A stretch of 64,000 bases of DNA from Stigmatella aurantiaca (GCF_900109545.1 NZ_FOAP01000018.1:62001-126000), one strand, 5' to 3'. Shown: positions 50,573 to 59,982, counted from the stretch's first letter. Notes: generated from the letters alone by a model not told the origin. Numbers and translations are program-made.

Positions 50573-51334
50573 ATGCACACCCTTCACGGATGGACAGCCC
50601 TCGTCACGGGGGCCAGCTCGGGTATCGGCGAAGCCTGCGCCCTCGCCCTGTCACAGGCCGGTGTACGCCTCGTCCTCGTGGGCCGGCGGGAAGACCGGCT
50701 GCGGGCACTGGCCTCGAAGCTCGCGGTGCCCGCCCACCCACTCGTGCTGGATGTGCGCTCGCGCCCGGACGTCGAGGCCGCCCTGGCCGCCTTGCCGGCG
50801 GAGTTCGCCTCCGTGGACATCCTCGTCAACAACGCGGGCCTGGCCCTGGGCACGGACGCCGCGCACCAGGCCTCCCTCGATGACTGGGAGACGATGATCG
50901 ACACCAACTGCAAGGGGCTCGTCTACCTCACGCATGCCCTGCTCCCCGGCATGGTGCGGCGCAACCGCGGCCACATCGTCAACCTGGGCTCGGTGGCCGC
51001 CACCTACCCGTACCCCGGCGGCAACATCTACGGCGCCACCAAGGCCTTCCTGCACCAGTTCTCGCAGAACCTGAAGGCGGACCTCGTGGGCACGCGCGTG
51101 CGGGTCACCGACGTGCAGCCGGGCATGGTCGAAACGGAGTTCTCCCAGGTGCGGTTCCGGGGCGACACCCAGCGCGCCAGCAAGCTCTACGAGGGGATGG
51201 AGCCCCTCACGGCGGCCGACATCGCGGACGTGGTGCAGTGGTGTGTCACCCGGCCGGCCCACGTGAACATCAACGTGGTCGAGGTCATGCCCGCGGACCA
51301 GGGCTTCGGGCCCTTCGCCGTCAAGCGGCGCTGA
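50573..51334 (+). CDS. Short-chain dehydrogenase/reductase (YdfG-like)
   Basis: A 253-residue NADP-type SDR. It has the Rossmann loop TGASSGIG (12-19), an Arg-rich GRRE stretch after strand 2 that favours NADPH, the NNAG motif, the catalytic Ser (NLGSVAA) and YxxxK (YGATK). It resembles 3-hydroxy acid dehydrogenases of the YdfG type. AAGGA precedes the ATG. Its 3' end overlaps the convergent sugar phosphate cyclase gene by 14 bases. It is not in the same operon, though an SDR could act on a cyclitol. Confidence 0.88.
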   Translation: MHTLHGWTALVTGASSGIGEACALALSQAGVRLVLVGRREDRLRALASKLAVPAHPLVLDVRSRPDVEAALAALPAEFASVDILVNNAGLALGTDAAHQASLDDWETMIDTNCKGLVYLTHALLPGMVRRNRGHIVNLGSVAATYPYPGGNIYGATKAFLHQFSQNLKADLVGTRVRVTDVQPGMVETEFSQVRFRGDTQRASKLYEGMEPLTAADIADVVQWCVTRPAHVNINVVEVMPADQGFGPFAVKRR

Positions 51335-52526
51335 CGGGCACCGCGGGAGGCAGGCCCTCGCGCCCGCGCTGGGCGCGCTCCGCCATGCGGCGGATGGCCC
51401 GCGCCAGCGCCTCGCGGGGGACATCCTCCAACCCGTGCAGGAACATCCCCTCGCCGATGCGGGCGGGAATCACCAGGTTGATGCGGTGCCCCCGGTGCAC
51501 GTTCACCTCCATCAGCGCCTGCCACATCGCATCCACCGAGCAGAGCGAGGCGTCGAACACCGGCAGCCCCACCACCTCCAGCAGCGTGAGGATCCGCTCG
51601 AACTCGGCCTCCGCGAGGATGCCCAGCTCGTTGCTCAAGCAGGCTGACAGCGCCATGTCCATGGCCACCGCCTCGCCGTGGGCATGGGCATAGCCGCTCG
51701 CCGTCTCCAGGCTCATGCTGAAGGTGTGCCCGAAGTCGACCAGGCGCTCCAGGTTCAGCTCGAACAGGTTGGGCTGCAGCTCTTCGATCATCCGGACCAT
51801 GGCGCCCACCACCGCCTCCTGCGGCAGCGCGTGCTCCAGGCGCCGGCTCAGGGGCGGCAGGAAGTGCCGCTCCAGGGCGGTGAAGATCTCCGGATCACAC
51901 ACCAGCCCCATCTTGATGATCTCCGCCAGCCCGCAGCGCAGCTCCCGGGCCGGCAGGGTGGACAGGAACCCCCGGTCATTGAGCGTCGCGTACGCGGGGT
52001 AGTACGTGCCGATGAGGTTCTTCGAACCGGCCAGGTTCACCCCCGTCTTCACGCCCACGGCCACGTCCACCTGGCCCACCAGGGTGGTGGGCACCTTGAT
52101 GTAGCGGATGCCCCGCCGGTAGATGGACGCGGCGAAGCCCACCGTGTCCAGGACGATGCCGCCGCCGATGGCGACCAGCAGCCCGTGACGGTCCAGGCTG
52201 AAGGACTTGGCGGCCTCGCAGAGGCGCAGCACGTTCTCGATCGACTTGTTCGACTCGGAGGTGCTCAGCACCAGGAAGCGGTACTGCTCCGGCGCGAAGT
52301 GGGCGCGGAAGTACTGGCGGATGCGCTCCCCGTGCAGCCGGTCCACGGAGGGGCTGATGCACACCAGCATGCGCGCGTCGCGGCACAGGCCGAGCAGCAC
52401 CGAGCTGCCCGGCTCGAAGAGCCCGTCCTCGTTGTGCACGCCGTAGCCGAAGTCCGCCTGTGCGGCGACCTGCAGCGTGGTGCCCAGAACGCTCGTACCG
52501 CCACCCACCACCTTGATATGCGCCAT
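51321..52526 (-). CDS. Sugar phosphate cyclase, sedoheptulose-7-phosphate cyclase type (valiolone synthase-like)
   Basis: A 401-residue member of the dehydroquinate synthase superfamily. It keeps the NAD loop GGG (121-123) with Asp127, then PTTL, Asp154, Lys160 and Asn164 in VGVKTGVN, Lys169, the zinc/substrate pair Glu202/Lys205 in GLAEIIK, His267 in GHTF and His283 in HGEAV. However, several residues fixed in true dehydroquinate synthase differ: the second His of GHTFGH is Met271, the Asn of LNLGHT is Asp, the Arg of the LR motif is Glu and the upstream substrate Lys is Met. These changes are as expected for enzymes that cyclise sedoheptulose-7-phosphate to a C7 cyclitol (valiolone, epi-valiolone or desmethyl-4-deoxygadusol). 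The subtype is not fixed. A TTG at 52541 is a possible alternative start, overlapping the dioxygenase stop. It is the last gene of a four-gene leftward operon. Confidence 0.82.
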   Translation of the reverse strand: MAHIKVVGGGTSVLGTTLQVAAQADFGYGVHNEDGLFEPGSSVLLGLCRDARMLVCISPSVDRLHGERIRQYFRAHFAPEQYRFLVLSTSESNKSIENVLRLCEAAKSFSLDRHGLLVAIGGGIVLDTVGFAASIYRRGIRYIKVPTTLVGQVDVAVGVKTGVNLAGSKNLIGTYYPAYATLNDRGFLSTLPARELRCGLAEIIKMGLVCDPEIFTALERHFLPPLSRRLEHALPQEAVVGAMVRMIEELQPNLFELNLERLVDFGHTFSMSLETASGYAHAHGEAVAMDMALSACLSNELGILAEAEFERILTLLEVVGLPVFDASLCSVDAMWQALMEVNVHRGHRINLVIPARIGEGMFLHGLEDVPREALARAIRRMAERAQRGREGLPPAVPVSAA

Positions 52527-52537
52527 GATGTCGTCAC

Positions 52538-53257
52538 TCAACCCGCGTAGTTCACTCGCCCATTTCGATAGATGCCCACGGAGGTCTGCTTCCGATCCAA
52601 CGCACCATTGCGGAAGCGCATGTTGATCGACACGCGGTCCCGGCCCGAGGTGTTGTGGTTCACCTTATGGAACAGGGTGCAATCCGTGATGACCAGATCG
52701 CCCGCCTTCGGGCACAGCTGCTTCTGGCCCGGCAGGTCGCCGTGGGGCTCGCCGGACGGCAGGCGCTTGTTCCCATGGCTGCCTTCCACCACGTGCAGAG
52801 CCCCGGACTCCAGCGAGGTGTCGAACGGGTAGAGCAGGAAGTTGAACATCTGCCCCGCCCCGACGGTCTCCGGGTCGATGTCCTGGTGCCAGGGGATGGC
52901 CTGCCCCTCGCCGGCCTTGTGATACTGCACCAGCGAGGCATGGAAGAGCCCCTCCTCCGGCAGCAGCTCGCGCACGATGTGGCGCAGGCGGGGGTGTTCA
53001 ATCAACGCCGCGAGGGTGGGCACGTGCGCGTGCCGGTCCACGTAGCAGTAGCTCGTGGACTGGTACTTCTTGAAGAAGTGCTCGGAGCCCTCGCGGGGCA
53101 CCATGAGCGCCTTGTTGGAGATGAGCGCCAGCACCTCGGCCTGGAGCGCCTCCAGCTCGGCGCCATGCACGAAGGACGGCAGGTGGATGTAGCCCTGCGC
53201 CTGGAAACGGGACGTGTCGAACAGCCAGCGTGTGTTGTCCACCGATGGGCTCTCCAT
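52538..53257 (-). CDS. Fe(II)/2-oxoglutarate-dependent dioxygenase, PhyH family
   Basis: A 239-residue phytanoyl-CoA-dioxygenase-type oxygenase. Counting from the ATG at 53257 the facial triad is His124-x-Asp126 (WHQDID) and His197 (TLFHKVNHN), and Arg208 is positioned to bind 2-oxoglutarate. An ATG four codons upstream also exists, but GGAG stands correctly spaced before the inner ATG. It should hydroxylate or desaturate a small molecule, and its place between the GH4-type enzyme and the cyclase suggests the cyclitol product or intermediate. The gap to the GH4 gene is about 24 bases from the chosen start. Confidence 0.87.
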   Translation of the reverse strand: MESPSVDNTRWLFDTSRFQAQGYIHLPSFVHGAELEALQAEVLALISNKALMVPREGSEHFFKKYQSTSYCYVDRHAHVPTLAALIEHPRLRHIVRELLPEEGLFHASLVQYHKAGEGQAIPWHQDIDPETVGAGQMFNFLLYPFDTSLESGALHVVEGSHGNKRLPSGEPHGDLPGQKQLCPKAGDLVITDCTLFHKVNHNTSGRDRVSINMRFRNGALDRKQTSVGIYRNGRVNYAG

Positions 53258-53281
53258 GGGGCACTCCATGACGTTCGCCGG

Positions 53282-54565
53282 TTACGGCGACGGGGATAGG
53301 GGTTTGATGAGCGGGTCCACCTCGGACAGGGCGGAGAAGTAGGCCCGGACCGCACGGTGGTCCTGAATCATCGGGTTCATCAGGCAGGCGCGCAGCACCC
53401 GCTGGGGCGAGCGCTCCAGGATGGCCTCCAGCAGCTCCACCTCGGCCTGCTTCATCTGCTTGACGAGCGTGAACTCGGGAAGGCGGGCCACGTGCTCCGG
53501 CGGCGCGAGCGCCACATGGCCCCCGGCCCCCATGCGGGCGTTGGTCTCGACGACACACGTGCGGCAGCCCAGACCAAAAGGGTCCGGGACTCCCAGGTTG
53601 AGGATCAACGGGTCGCGGGCGAGCTGAAGCAGGTTCGAGAGCACGGGGGTGACGATGAGATCGTACCAATCGCACCGCCGCGCGGCCAGCCGTTCCAGGA
53701 AGGGCTCCGGAGCCAGCGCCTCCAGGGGTGTCTGTCTCACCTTGTCGGCCAGTTCCTGCTCGAGCGCATACAGGAACGAGGCCCGGTTGGGCTTCTGCCG
53801 CTGCCCTTCCCAGACCGCGTTCCGGTTGAAGATCAAGTCCCAGGCGGGGATGACGATCGACTCGAAGGCCCGGTGGTACGCGGGCGCCAGGGCGCACGCA
53901 TCCAGGCGCTCCTTGAGTTCTGAGAAGATGCTCTGTCCCGACAGCCGCACATCGTGGACGAAGCCGAAGTGATTGACGCCAAAGTACTGGAGGTCGACCG
54001 CCGCCCGCGGCTGCTGGAGCAGCTCGGCATACGCGGAGCGCAGGACCTCAGGGTAGTCGCAGATTCCCACCACGGGCAGCCCGAACCGCTCCAGCATGTA
54101 CTGGGTGACGATGCTGCACGGGTTGGTGAAGTTCACCAGGGTGTAGGGCCCGGTCTTGCCCCGGAGCGTCTCCAGGAAGGGCGTCAGCCCCACGAGGGTC
54201 CGGATGGCATTGCTGACCCCCACCATGCCCAGGGTCTCGTCGGCCACCAGCCCCTGGGCCAGGGCGATCTTCTCATCCAGGTCGCGGGCGGCCATGCCGC
54301 CGAAGCGGAGCTGGTTGAAGACGAGGCCATACTCCCCGTCCAGGCAGGTCTCGAAGTCCGTGGTGAAGTCCGTCCGGAGCCCCGAGGCGCGCGTCAGCTG
54401 CCCACACATCCGCGCCACGGCCTCGAGCCGCTGCCGGTCCCGCCCGAACAGGGTGATGCGGCGCAGGTGGGACGTGACTCCCGCACGGTGCAGCGACTCC
54501 ACCAGCAGCAGCGTGTAGAAGCTGCTGCCGCCCAGGATGAACAGGCTGGTCTGTGCGCCGCTCAC
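53282..54565 (-). CDS. GH4-family NAD-dependent glycosidase-like enzyme
   Basis: A 427-residue protein of glycoside hydrolase family 4 (6-phospho-glucosidase/alpha-galactosidase type), which uses NAD+ and a divalent metal in a redox mechanism. Seen are the Rossmann loop LGGSS (11-15), LRFGGMAARDLDE (86-98), ETLG, NFTNP (145-149), GICDYPE with metal ligand Cys169, and GVNHFGF with metal ligand His199. The start is a GTG 19 bases after the kinase-like gene. In this cluster it might hydrolyse a phospho-glycoside, oxidise/epimerise a cyclitol phosphate, or remove a protective sugar; none is proven. Confidence 0.85.
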   Translation of the reverse strand: MSGAQTSLFILGGSSFYTLLLVESLHRAGVTSHLRRITLFGRDRQRLEAVARMCGQLTRASGLRTDFTTDFETCLDGEYGLVFNQLRFGGMAARDLDEKIALAQGLVADETLGMVGVSNAIRTLVGLTPFLETLRGKTGPYTLVNFTNPCSIVTQYMLERFGLPVVGICDYPEVLRSAYAELLQQPRAAVDLQYFGVNHFGFVHDVRLSGQSIFSELKERLDACALAPAYHRAFESIVIPAWDLIFNRNAVWEGQRQKPNRASFLYALEQELADKVRQTPLEALAPEPFLERLAARRCDWYDLIVTPVLSNLLQLARDPLILNLGVPDPFGLGCRTCVVETNARMGAGGHVALAPPEHVARLPEFTLVKQMKQAEVELLEAILERSPQRVLRACLMNPMIQDHRAVRAYFSALSEVDPLIKPLSPSP

Positions 54566-54584
54566 GGGAGTGCTCGCAGGGGCC

Positions 54585-55688
54585 TCAGCTCGTGGGGAGC
54601 TGATACTCCACGGCCTTGGCCCTCAGCTCCTGATATTTGAGGATGAGCTCATCCTGCGTCTTCGTCTCATCGCCGAAGAACAGGCCGTTCTCCTCGCGCA
54701 GCAGCGTGAAGTGCTCGCGCAGGGTGCTCACCGCGAACTCGGCCTTCTTGAGCGTGATGGGCGTGCAGGACTTGCCATGCAAGTCATCGAAGAGGTCCAG
54801 CACGTTGGAGCGGAAGGACTCGATCAAGTACAGCTTGTGAAGACTGTCATTGCTGCGCAGGGCCTGCCGCCAGCGCTGGTTGATGGCCGCCTGCCATTGC
54901 AAGACGGGCTCGACGGCCTTCATGGCCTCCAGCCGCTGAAGCTTGTTCTCGTAGTGCTTCAGCGCGTATGTCTTTTCCTCGCGGTAGACGCCAAAGAGCC
55001 CCTGCGCATCCAGGCCGTGGGGGTTTCGCAGGAGGTGGTCGAAGAAGTTGCGCGTCTCGAACCGCTCGACGCCATGGAACAACGGGGTCGCGAAGCCGTT
55101 GTTGTTGTAATGCTGGCGCGGGTCGAAGCGGTACATGTACCCGAAGTCGAACAGGAAGATCTTCTGGCCGTCGTCCAGGACATTGCCCGGGCAGAAGTCC
55201 CACTCGAACAGGCCGTGCAGCTCCAGGTTCACGATGGTGCCGAAGAGCTGGTCATACACCCGGCCGTCGAAGCGCTGGAGCCGCTCGCCTTCGATCCAGG
55301 GCGAGAGGATGACCCCATCGAGGAAGGAGGCGTACTGGGTCTCGACGATGTGGGTGAACAGCGGGGCCGTCTCCGGCTGACGCTGGAGCGCGGTGATGTC
55401 GCGGCGGCGCTGGACCTCGTTGAGAAACGATGTCTGGCCATCCACATTCTTCACCAGACTCTCGGCCCGCTTGCGCTTGAGCGTCCAGTGGCGGCCCCCG
55501 GCCTGAATCCGGTAGACATAGGCCGTCAACCCAGACTCGATTGCCTTGACCACATACTCGCTCTGGGGCGTGGTGTGGGCCAATTGCTCCACGGGCAGCG
55601 GCAGGGCGGACTTCTCGCCCACCTCGATTTGCTGGCCGCTTGCCTGGAACGCAAGCTGGGACTGTTGCCTCTCCTTTTCCAGACTCAT
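54585..55688 (-). CDS. Kinase-fold phosphotransferase of unknown substrate
   Basis: A 367-residue protein with protein-kinase-like fold motifs: Lys71 in WTLKRKR, a helix-C Glu at 91, HGLFEWDFCPGN with catalytic Asp164 and Asn169, and DFG at 181-183. The arrangement is like that of lipopolysaccharide- or small-molecule-type kinases rather than Hanks Ser/Thr kinases, and it has no regulatory domain. The C-terminal half (200-367) is helical and charged. It is the first gene of the leftward operon (AAGG upstream of the ATG), beginning 125 bases from the divergent exporter genes. A cyclitol or sugar phosphotransferase, or a self-resistance kinase, are the plausible roles. Confidence 0.7.
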   Translation of the reverse strand: MSLEKERQQSQLAFQASGQQIEVGEKSALPLPVEQLAHTTPQSEYVVKAIESGLTAYVYRIQAGGRHWTLKRKRAESLVKNVDGQTSFLNEVQRRRDITALQRQPETAPLFTHIVETQYASFLDGVILSPWIEGERLQRFDGRVYDQLFGTIVNLELHGLFEWDFCPGNVLDDGQKIFLFDFGYMYRFDPRQHYNNNGFATPLFHGVERFETRNFFDHLLRNPHGLDAQGLFGVYREEKTYALKHYENKLQRLEAMKAVEPVLQWQAAINQRWRQALRSNDSLHKLYLIESFRSNVLDLFDDLHGKSCTPITLKKAEFAVSTLREHFTLLREENGLFFGDETKTQDELILKYQELRAKAVEYQLPTS

Positions 55689-55749
55689 GGGGGCCTTCTA
55701 CCGTAGATTTCCCAGCATCGCCAGCCCTGCCCGAGCCCCGGGACTTCCG

Positions 55750-55778
55750 TTGACACGGCATTTTGATCCACCTAAAAT
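55750..55778 (+). promoter_or_regulatory. Sigma-70-type promoter of the rightward export/biosynthesis operon
   Basis: TTGACA at 55750-55755 and TAAAAT at 55773-55778 are separated by 17 bases, a near-perfect housekeeping promoter. Expected transcription starts about 28 bases before the GTG of the first ABC gene at 55814, which is preceded by AAGGA. ATTTT and AAAAT arms within the promoter (55760-55778) could be part of an operator. The divergent leftward operon starts 61 bases away on the other side, so one region may control both. Confidence 0.7.
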
Positions 55779-55813
55779 CCATTGAATTGGTGCCGTGCCG
55801 TAAGGATTAACCT

Positions 55814-57664
55814 GTGTCATTGCTGTCCATCCTTGAGCGTCATCGCCTGCTGGACAGCGAAGCCCTCGCCCACATCCGCCGGTTGCAGCGTGACAAGGGC
55901 TACCTGGTCGAAGAAGCCCTGAAGGAGCTGGGGCCCGCGCACGCGGGGGCCGCCGAGAGCGCCGCGGCCCTGCTGGAGCGGGAGCGGCGCCGGGCGCTGA
56001 ACGTGAAGGGGCTGCGCCGCGTCTTCTCCGAGCTGAGCCGGCACCGGGGCGCCGCGGCCCTGCTGTTCGTGTTGAGCGCGGGCAGCGCGGTCTTCAGCTT
56101 TCCCTTCGCGTTCGCCTGGTATCTGGGCACCGTGTTGCAACACCTGCGATACAGCCATGATACCTCGTCGCTGTGGGTGTTGACGGCGGTGGCCGCCACC
56201 GTGCTGGTGACGGGAACGTTGCTTGAATTCCTGCTCAACACGTGGGCCGCGCAATGCAATTTTCACATCACCCAGGGGCTGGTGATGCGCTGCTGGGAGC
56301 GTCTGCTCCACATGCCCTATGTGCTCTACCGGCGCCAGGAGCAGGGGCGGCTGCTGAGCCACCTCACGGATGTCCTGGAGGTCTTGCAGAAACACCAACT
56401 CTACACGTTGCGGAACCTGCTGCGCTCACTGTGTCTCATCGTGGCCTCCACCGTGGCGCTGCTCTCGTTTCACGTCGCGTTTGTCCTCATCGTCGTCCCG
56501 GCGGTGGTGCTGACGTGCGGGGTTCCCATCCTCCTCTCGGACCGGGCCACCCCCTCGCTGCGGCAAGAGCCGAAGCTCATGGGGCGGCTCAGCGGCTTTC
56601 TCAAGGCCGCGTTCGCCTCGCACTGGCTGCTGCGCTTCCAGGGGGCGGAGGCGGTGGAGCGCAGGCTCGCCCACATCGCCGCCGGGCACTTCAACAACCA
56701 GGCCCGGAAATGGCTGACCTGGAATCTGGCGTACAACAGCCGGGTCACCCTGACCCTGCTCAGCTTCCTGTCGGTGCTGTGGATTGGCGGCTCGCTGTAT
56801 CTGGCGGGCACCCTCAGCCTGGGGGACCTGGTCACCGCCTACGTGCTCGTCACCATGGTCACCCCGAAGCTGGACGACGTGTACCGCATCTACGTGTACG
56901 GCCAGTCCATGCAGGCCAACTACGACATCCTCGACGAGCTGATGAGCGCGCCAGTCCAGGAGGCCCCGGGCCCGCGCGAGGGGGAAGCCCCGCGCATCAC
57001 CTCCTTGCGGCTGGAAGGGGCGAGCTTCCGCTACCGTCCCGGTGAGCCCGAGGTGCTCCGGGACGTCTCCCTGGAGCTGCGCCGGGGGCAGCACTGCGCC
57101 ATCCAGGGCGAGAGTGGCGCGGGCAAGAGCACGCTCGTGGATGTGCTCCTGGGCTTGCTCCACCCCGACACGGGCCGCCTGCTCGTGAATGGCCAGCCCC
57201 TCTCCCCCGCGGAGCTGCCGGGCTTCTGGCGCCGGGTGGCCCTGCACGACCAGGCCAACTTCGTCTTCCTGGACCGCAGCGCCGCCGCCAACGCCACCCC
57301 CGCCCGGGGCGACACCGGCCCCGGCGAGGAGTGGCGGCGGCTGGCGGACCGGCTGGGCCTGCCCCTCTGGGGCCACAAGCGCCCTTCCGAGCTGTCGGGG
57401 GGAGAGCGGCAGCGGATCTGCCTGCTCAGGACCCTGGCCACCCCCGCGGACATCTACATCTTCGACGAGCCCACCTCCGCCCTGGACGAGGCCAATGCGC
57501 GGCTGGTGCTGGACAGCATCCTCGCCCTGCGGGATGCCATCGTCCTCGTCATCAGCCACGCCCCGGAGGTCCTCCAGCGCTTCGAGCAGGTCCTGCGCGT
57601 CGAGCAGGGCCGCGTCACATCGAGCACGGCCGCCCCGGGGCATGAGCGGGAGCCGGCGGCGTGA
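55814..57664 (+). CDS. ABC exporter subunit (permease-ATPase) with N-terminal extension
   Basis: A 616-residue half-exporter. Residues 1-60 are a charged helical extension (LLDSEALAHIRRLQRDKGYLVEEALKELG) that resembles the small N-terminal domain of GspE-type ATPases and is not usual in ABC exporters. About six membrane helices occupy 80-350. The ATPase domain has Walker A GESGAGKST (432-440), a Q-loop-like HDQAN, the signature ELSGGERQR (526-534), Walker B IYIFDEP and H-loop His582. The D-loop SALD is intact. GTG start with AAGGA. It overlaps the next ABC gene by 4 bases, so the two likely form a heterodimer. Confidence 0.9.
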   Translation: MSLLSILERHRLLDSEALAHIRRLQRDKGYLVEEALKELGPAHAGAAESAAALLERERRRALNVKGLRRVFSELSRHRGAAALLFVLSAGSAVFSFPFAFAWYLGTVLQHLRYSHDTSSLWVLTAVAATVLVTGTLLEFLLNTWAAQCNFHITQGLVMRCWERLLHMPYVLYRRQEQGRLLSHLTDVLEVLQKHQLYTLRNLLRSLCLIVASTVALLSFHVAFVLIVVPAVVLTCGVPILLSDRATPSLRQEPKLMGRLSGFLKAAFASHWLLRFQGAEAVERRLAHIAAGHFNNQARKWLTWNLAYNSRVTLTLLSFLSVLWIGGSLYLAGTLSLGDLVTAYVLVTMVTPKLDDVYRIYVYGQSMQANYDILDELMSAPVQEAPGPREGEAPRITSLRLEGASFRYRPGEPEVLRDVSLELRRGQHCAIQGESGAGKSTLVDVLLGLLHPDTGRLLVNGQPLSPAELPGFWRRVALHDQANFVFLDRSAAANATPARGDTGPGEEWRRLADRLGLPLWGHKRPSELSGGERQRICLLRTLATPADIYIFDEPTSALDEANARLVLDSILALRDAIVLVISHAPEVLQRFEQVLRVEQGRVTSSTAAPGHEREPAA

Positions 57665-59295
57665 AGGCCCTGCTGCGCTACCTGCGCACCGGCTACGGGG
57701 CCTACTGGGCGATCCTGCTGGGGTTGATCGCCTTCGTCTCCCTGTTCTCGTTCGTGATTCCCAGCACCTTCAAGGTGGTGGTCGACTCCTTGCTGCCGTG
57801 GGGCAGCACCCGCCAGTTCCACCTGTTCTGCCTCTTCGTGCTGCTGCTGGTGTTCACCCGCACGGTGCTCAATGCGTTGCAGGACTACCTGTTCCTGCGC
57901 CTGCGGCAGCTCATCGAGAAGGGCCTGCTGAAGCGCTACTTCGAGTCCGTCATCACCCTGCCCATCACGCGCCTGTCCGCGCTGGGGGAGGGCGAGCTGG
58001 TCAACCGCATCTCGTTGATTCTCACCAACTTCCAGATGCTGCTGCCCGAGTTCGTCTACTACTGCGCCTATGCCTTGTGCGTGTCCCTGGCGGTGATGGG
58101 GGTGCTGTACCTGGTGAACCCGGTCTTCCTGCTCATCAGCCTGGGGTTCCTCCTCCTCCACGCCCTCAACTTCGCCCTCCACCACACCGCCAGCCGCCGC
58201 TTCTCGACGGCCTACGTCACCACCAAGGGACAACTGGCGAGCGCGTACGTGGACATCTTCAAGGGGCGCAAGCTCATCACCCTGACGGGGACCGAGCAGA
58301 CGATCCTCCAGTCCCTGGAGCAGGACAACCGGGCCATCCATCAAGCGGCGTTCCGGCGCGACCTGGCCGAGAGCGGCCAGGCCCTGGGGCAGCAGATGCT
58401 CCACGGGGCCACGTACCTGGCGCTGGTGTCCCTGGGCGCGCTGGCCATGTTCGAGGGGCGCCTGACGGCGGGAGACCTGGCCCTGAGCCTGCTGCTGGTG
58501 GGCTTTGCCTACGAGCCGGTCTACCGGCTGAGCCGGCTGTCCAAGGCGCTGGCGGAGGCGGATGCCCAGTTCGCCCGGGTGCTGCCGGTGCTGGCGGAGT
58601 CCTCCCGCCGCGCCCGCGAGACCGTGAGCCCTGGACGCCTGGAGCGGCTGGAGCTGCGGGGCGTGACGTTCGAACGGGCGGGCCGGGAGCTGCTGCGCTC
58701 GGTGGACTTCGAGTTCCTGCCAGGCCATGTCTATGTCATCCAGGGACCGAGCGGCGGCGGGAAGACCACCCTCTTCCACCTGCTCGCGGGGCTCGTGCGG
58801 CCTACCCAGGGACAGGTGCTGTGGAATGGCCGGGACGTGAGCACGCTGTCCCCAGCGGAGCTGTCCCAGTGGATGACGTACTGCCCCCAGCAGAGCCTGC
58901 TGCTGGACGGCACCGTGGAGGAGAACATCACCCTCTTCGGCAGCACGTCCAACCAAGCACGTCTGGTGGAAGCCTTGCACCGGTCTACCGCCAGCCTCTT
59001 CGTGCGTGAGGATCAAGCCGCGTCCTGGAAGGTCGAGAACGAGGGCACGAACTTCTCGGGCGGCCAGAAGCAGCGGCTGCACCTGGCCCGCGCGTGGTAC
59101 CATGCGGCGCCCGTGATGCTGTTCGATGAGCCCACCGCCAGCCTGGACACAGACACCGAGGAACTTTTCTTTCAACGCCTCTCCGAAGCCGCCGCGGACC
59201 GTATCCTCTTGATCATCTCGCATCGCCCTGGGGCGCATCGCCATGCCAGCCAGGTGCTGCGGTTGGCGCAGGGCACCCTGCGGCGCCTGGAGTAG
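57661..59295 (+). CDS. ABC exporter subunit (permease-ATPase)
   Basis: A 544-residue half-exporter beginning at a GTG that overlaps the preceding stop (GTGA). Six membrane segments lie between residues 15 and 285, with an ABC_membrane pattern. The ATPase has Walker A GPSGGGKTT (362-370), Q-loop PQQS, signature NFSGGQKQR (464-472), Walker B VMLFDEP and H-loop His521. It lacks an N-terminal peptidase domain, so it is not a bacteriocin-processing exporter. It likely dimerises with its neighbour to export the cluster product. The Walker and signature motifs of both subunits look complete. Confidence 0.9.
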   Translation: MKALLRYLRTGYGAYWAILLGLIAFVSLFSFVIPSTFKVVVDSLLPWGSTRQFHLFCLFVLLLVFTRTVLNALQDYLFLRLRQLIEKGLLKRYFESVITLPITRLSALGEGELVNRISLILTNFQMLLPEFVYYCAYALCVSLAVMGVLYLVNPVFLLISLGFLLLHALNFALHHTASRRFSTAYVTTKGQLASAYVDIFKGRKLITLTGTEQTILQSLEQDNRAIHQAAFRRDLAESGQALGQQMLHGATYLALVSLGALAMFEGRLTAGDLALSLLLVGFAYEPVYRLSRLSKALAEADAQFARVLPVLAESSRRARETVSPGRLERLELRGVTFERAGRELLRSVDFEFLPGHVYVIQGPSGGGKTTLFHLLAGLVRPTQGQVLWNGRDVSTLSPAELSQWMTYCPQQSLLLDGTVEENITLFGSTSNQARLVEALHRSTASLFVREDQAASWKVENEGTNFSGGQKQRLHLARAWYHAAPVMLFDEPTASLDTDTEELFFQRLSEAAADRILLIISHRPGAHRHASQVLRLAQGTLRRLE

Positions 59296-59298
59296 ACC

Positions 59299-59982
59299 GT
59301 GCTCGAGTTCCTCTACCGCCTGTACGAACGCGACGTGGGCTCCGGGGACTACCGCGGCACCTTGCTGCTGGCCTTCGGAGTGGTGGCCTCCGGCATCGGC
59401 CTGCTCGCCACGCTGGCCACCCGGCCCTTGCACGAGGTCTACACGGCGGACGGGCGCGTCGAGCCGGGCCGGCTGGAACAGTTCCACAGCGAGGCGGACG
59501 GCCTCATCCAGCAGAACCGGCTCGAGCTGGGCAAGGTCTATGCGCCGGGCGAGCCGGTGTTCACGGCCGCCCCGGGGAGCAGCGGTGGCACTCCCCGCGT
59601 CTACGCCGCCCCCTGCCGTTGTGTGGTGCTCCGCTCGGACCTGCTCCACCGCACCACCGGGCCCATCCGGGCCGGGGAGCTGGTGGCGGAGTTCGCCGAC
59701 ACCACGCACTGGAAGGTGCGCTTTCCCCTGGCGGGGCGCTGGCAGGGCGGCATTTCGCCGGGGGCTCAGGTCCACGTGCTCGATGGAGACCGGGCGTCGC
59801 TGGTGGGCTCGGTTGAACGCGTGTATTCCCTTCCTGGAGAGACGTCCCACGGCGAGGCGTCCGCCTCGGTCCCGGGCGGCCCTGGGCTGGCGCCAGGCCA
59901 CCGGGTGACGGTGAAGGTGGACATGCCACCGGTGTCCCTGTGGCGGCTCTTCGTGGAGAGCCTGGGGCGGCCTGCCCGATGA
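59299..59982 (+). CDS. Short HlyD-like membrane fusion protein
   Basis: A 227-residue protein with one N-terminal membrane helix (about 19-43). The extracytoplasmic part has the pattern of a periplasmic adaptor: G.V.PG...Q.HSEADG, then a lipoyl-like half (GEPVFTA..., ...YAAPC.CVVL...) and a barrel-like end (PLAGRWQGGISPGAQVHVLDGDRASLVGSV). The long coiled coil of classical HlyD is missing, and the middle is short for the family. It starts at a GTG three bases after the ABC gene, so it is the third component of the exporter. Confidence 0.72.
   Translation: MLEFLYRLYERDVGSGDYRGTLLLAFGVVASGIGLLATLATRPLHEVYTADGRVEPGRLEQFHSEADGLIQQNRLELGKVYAPGEPVFTAAPGSSGGTPRVYAAPCRCVVLRSDLLHRTTGPIRAGELVAEFADTTHWKVRFPLAGRWQGGISPGAQVHVLDGDRASLVGSVERVYSLPGETSHGEASASVPGGPGLAPGHRVTVKVDMPPVSLWRLFVESLGRPAR

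Noticed and set aside
51321-52526. Housekeeping 3-dehydroquinate synthase (aroB)
   Set aside because: Residues needed for DAHP are replaced, and no other shikimate genes are near; the context is secondary metabolism.
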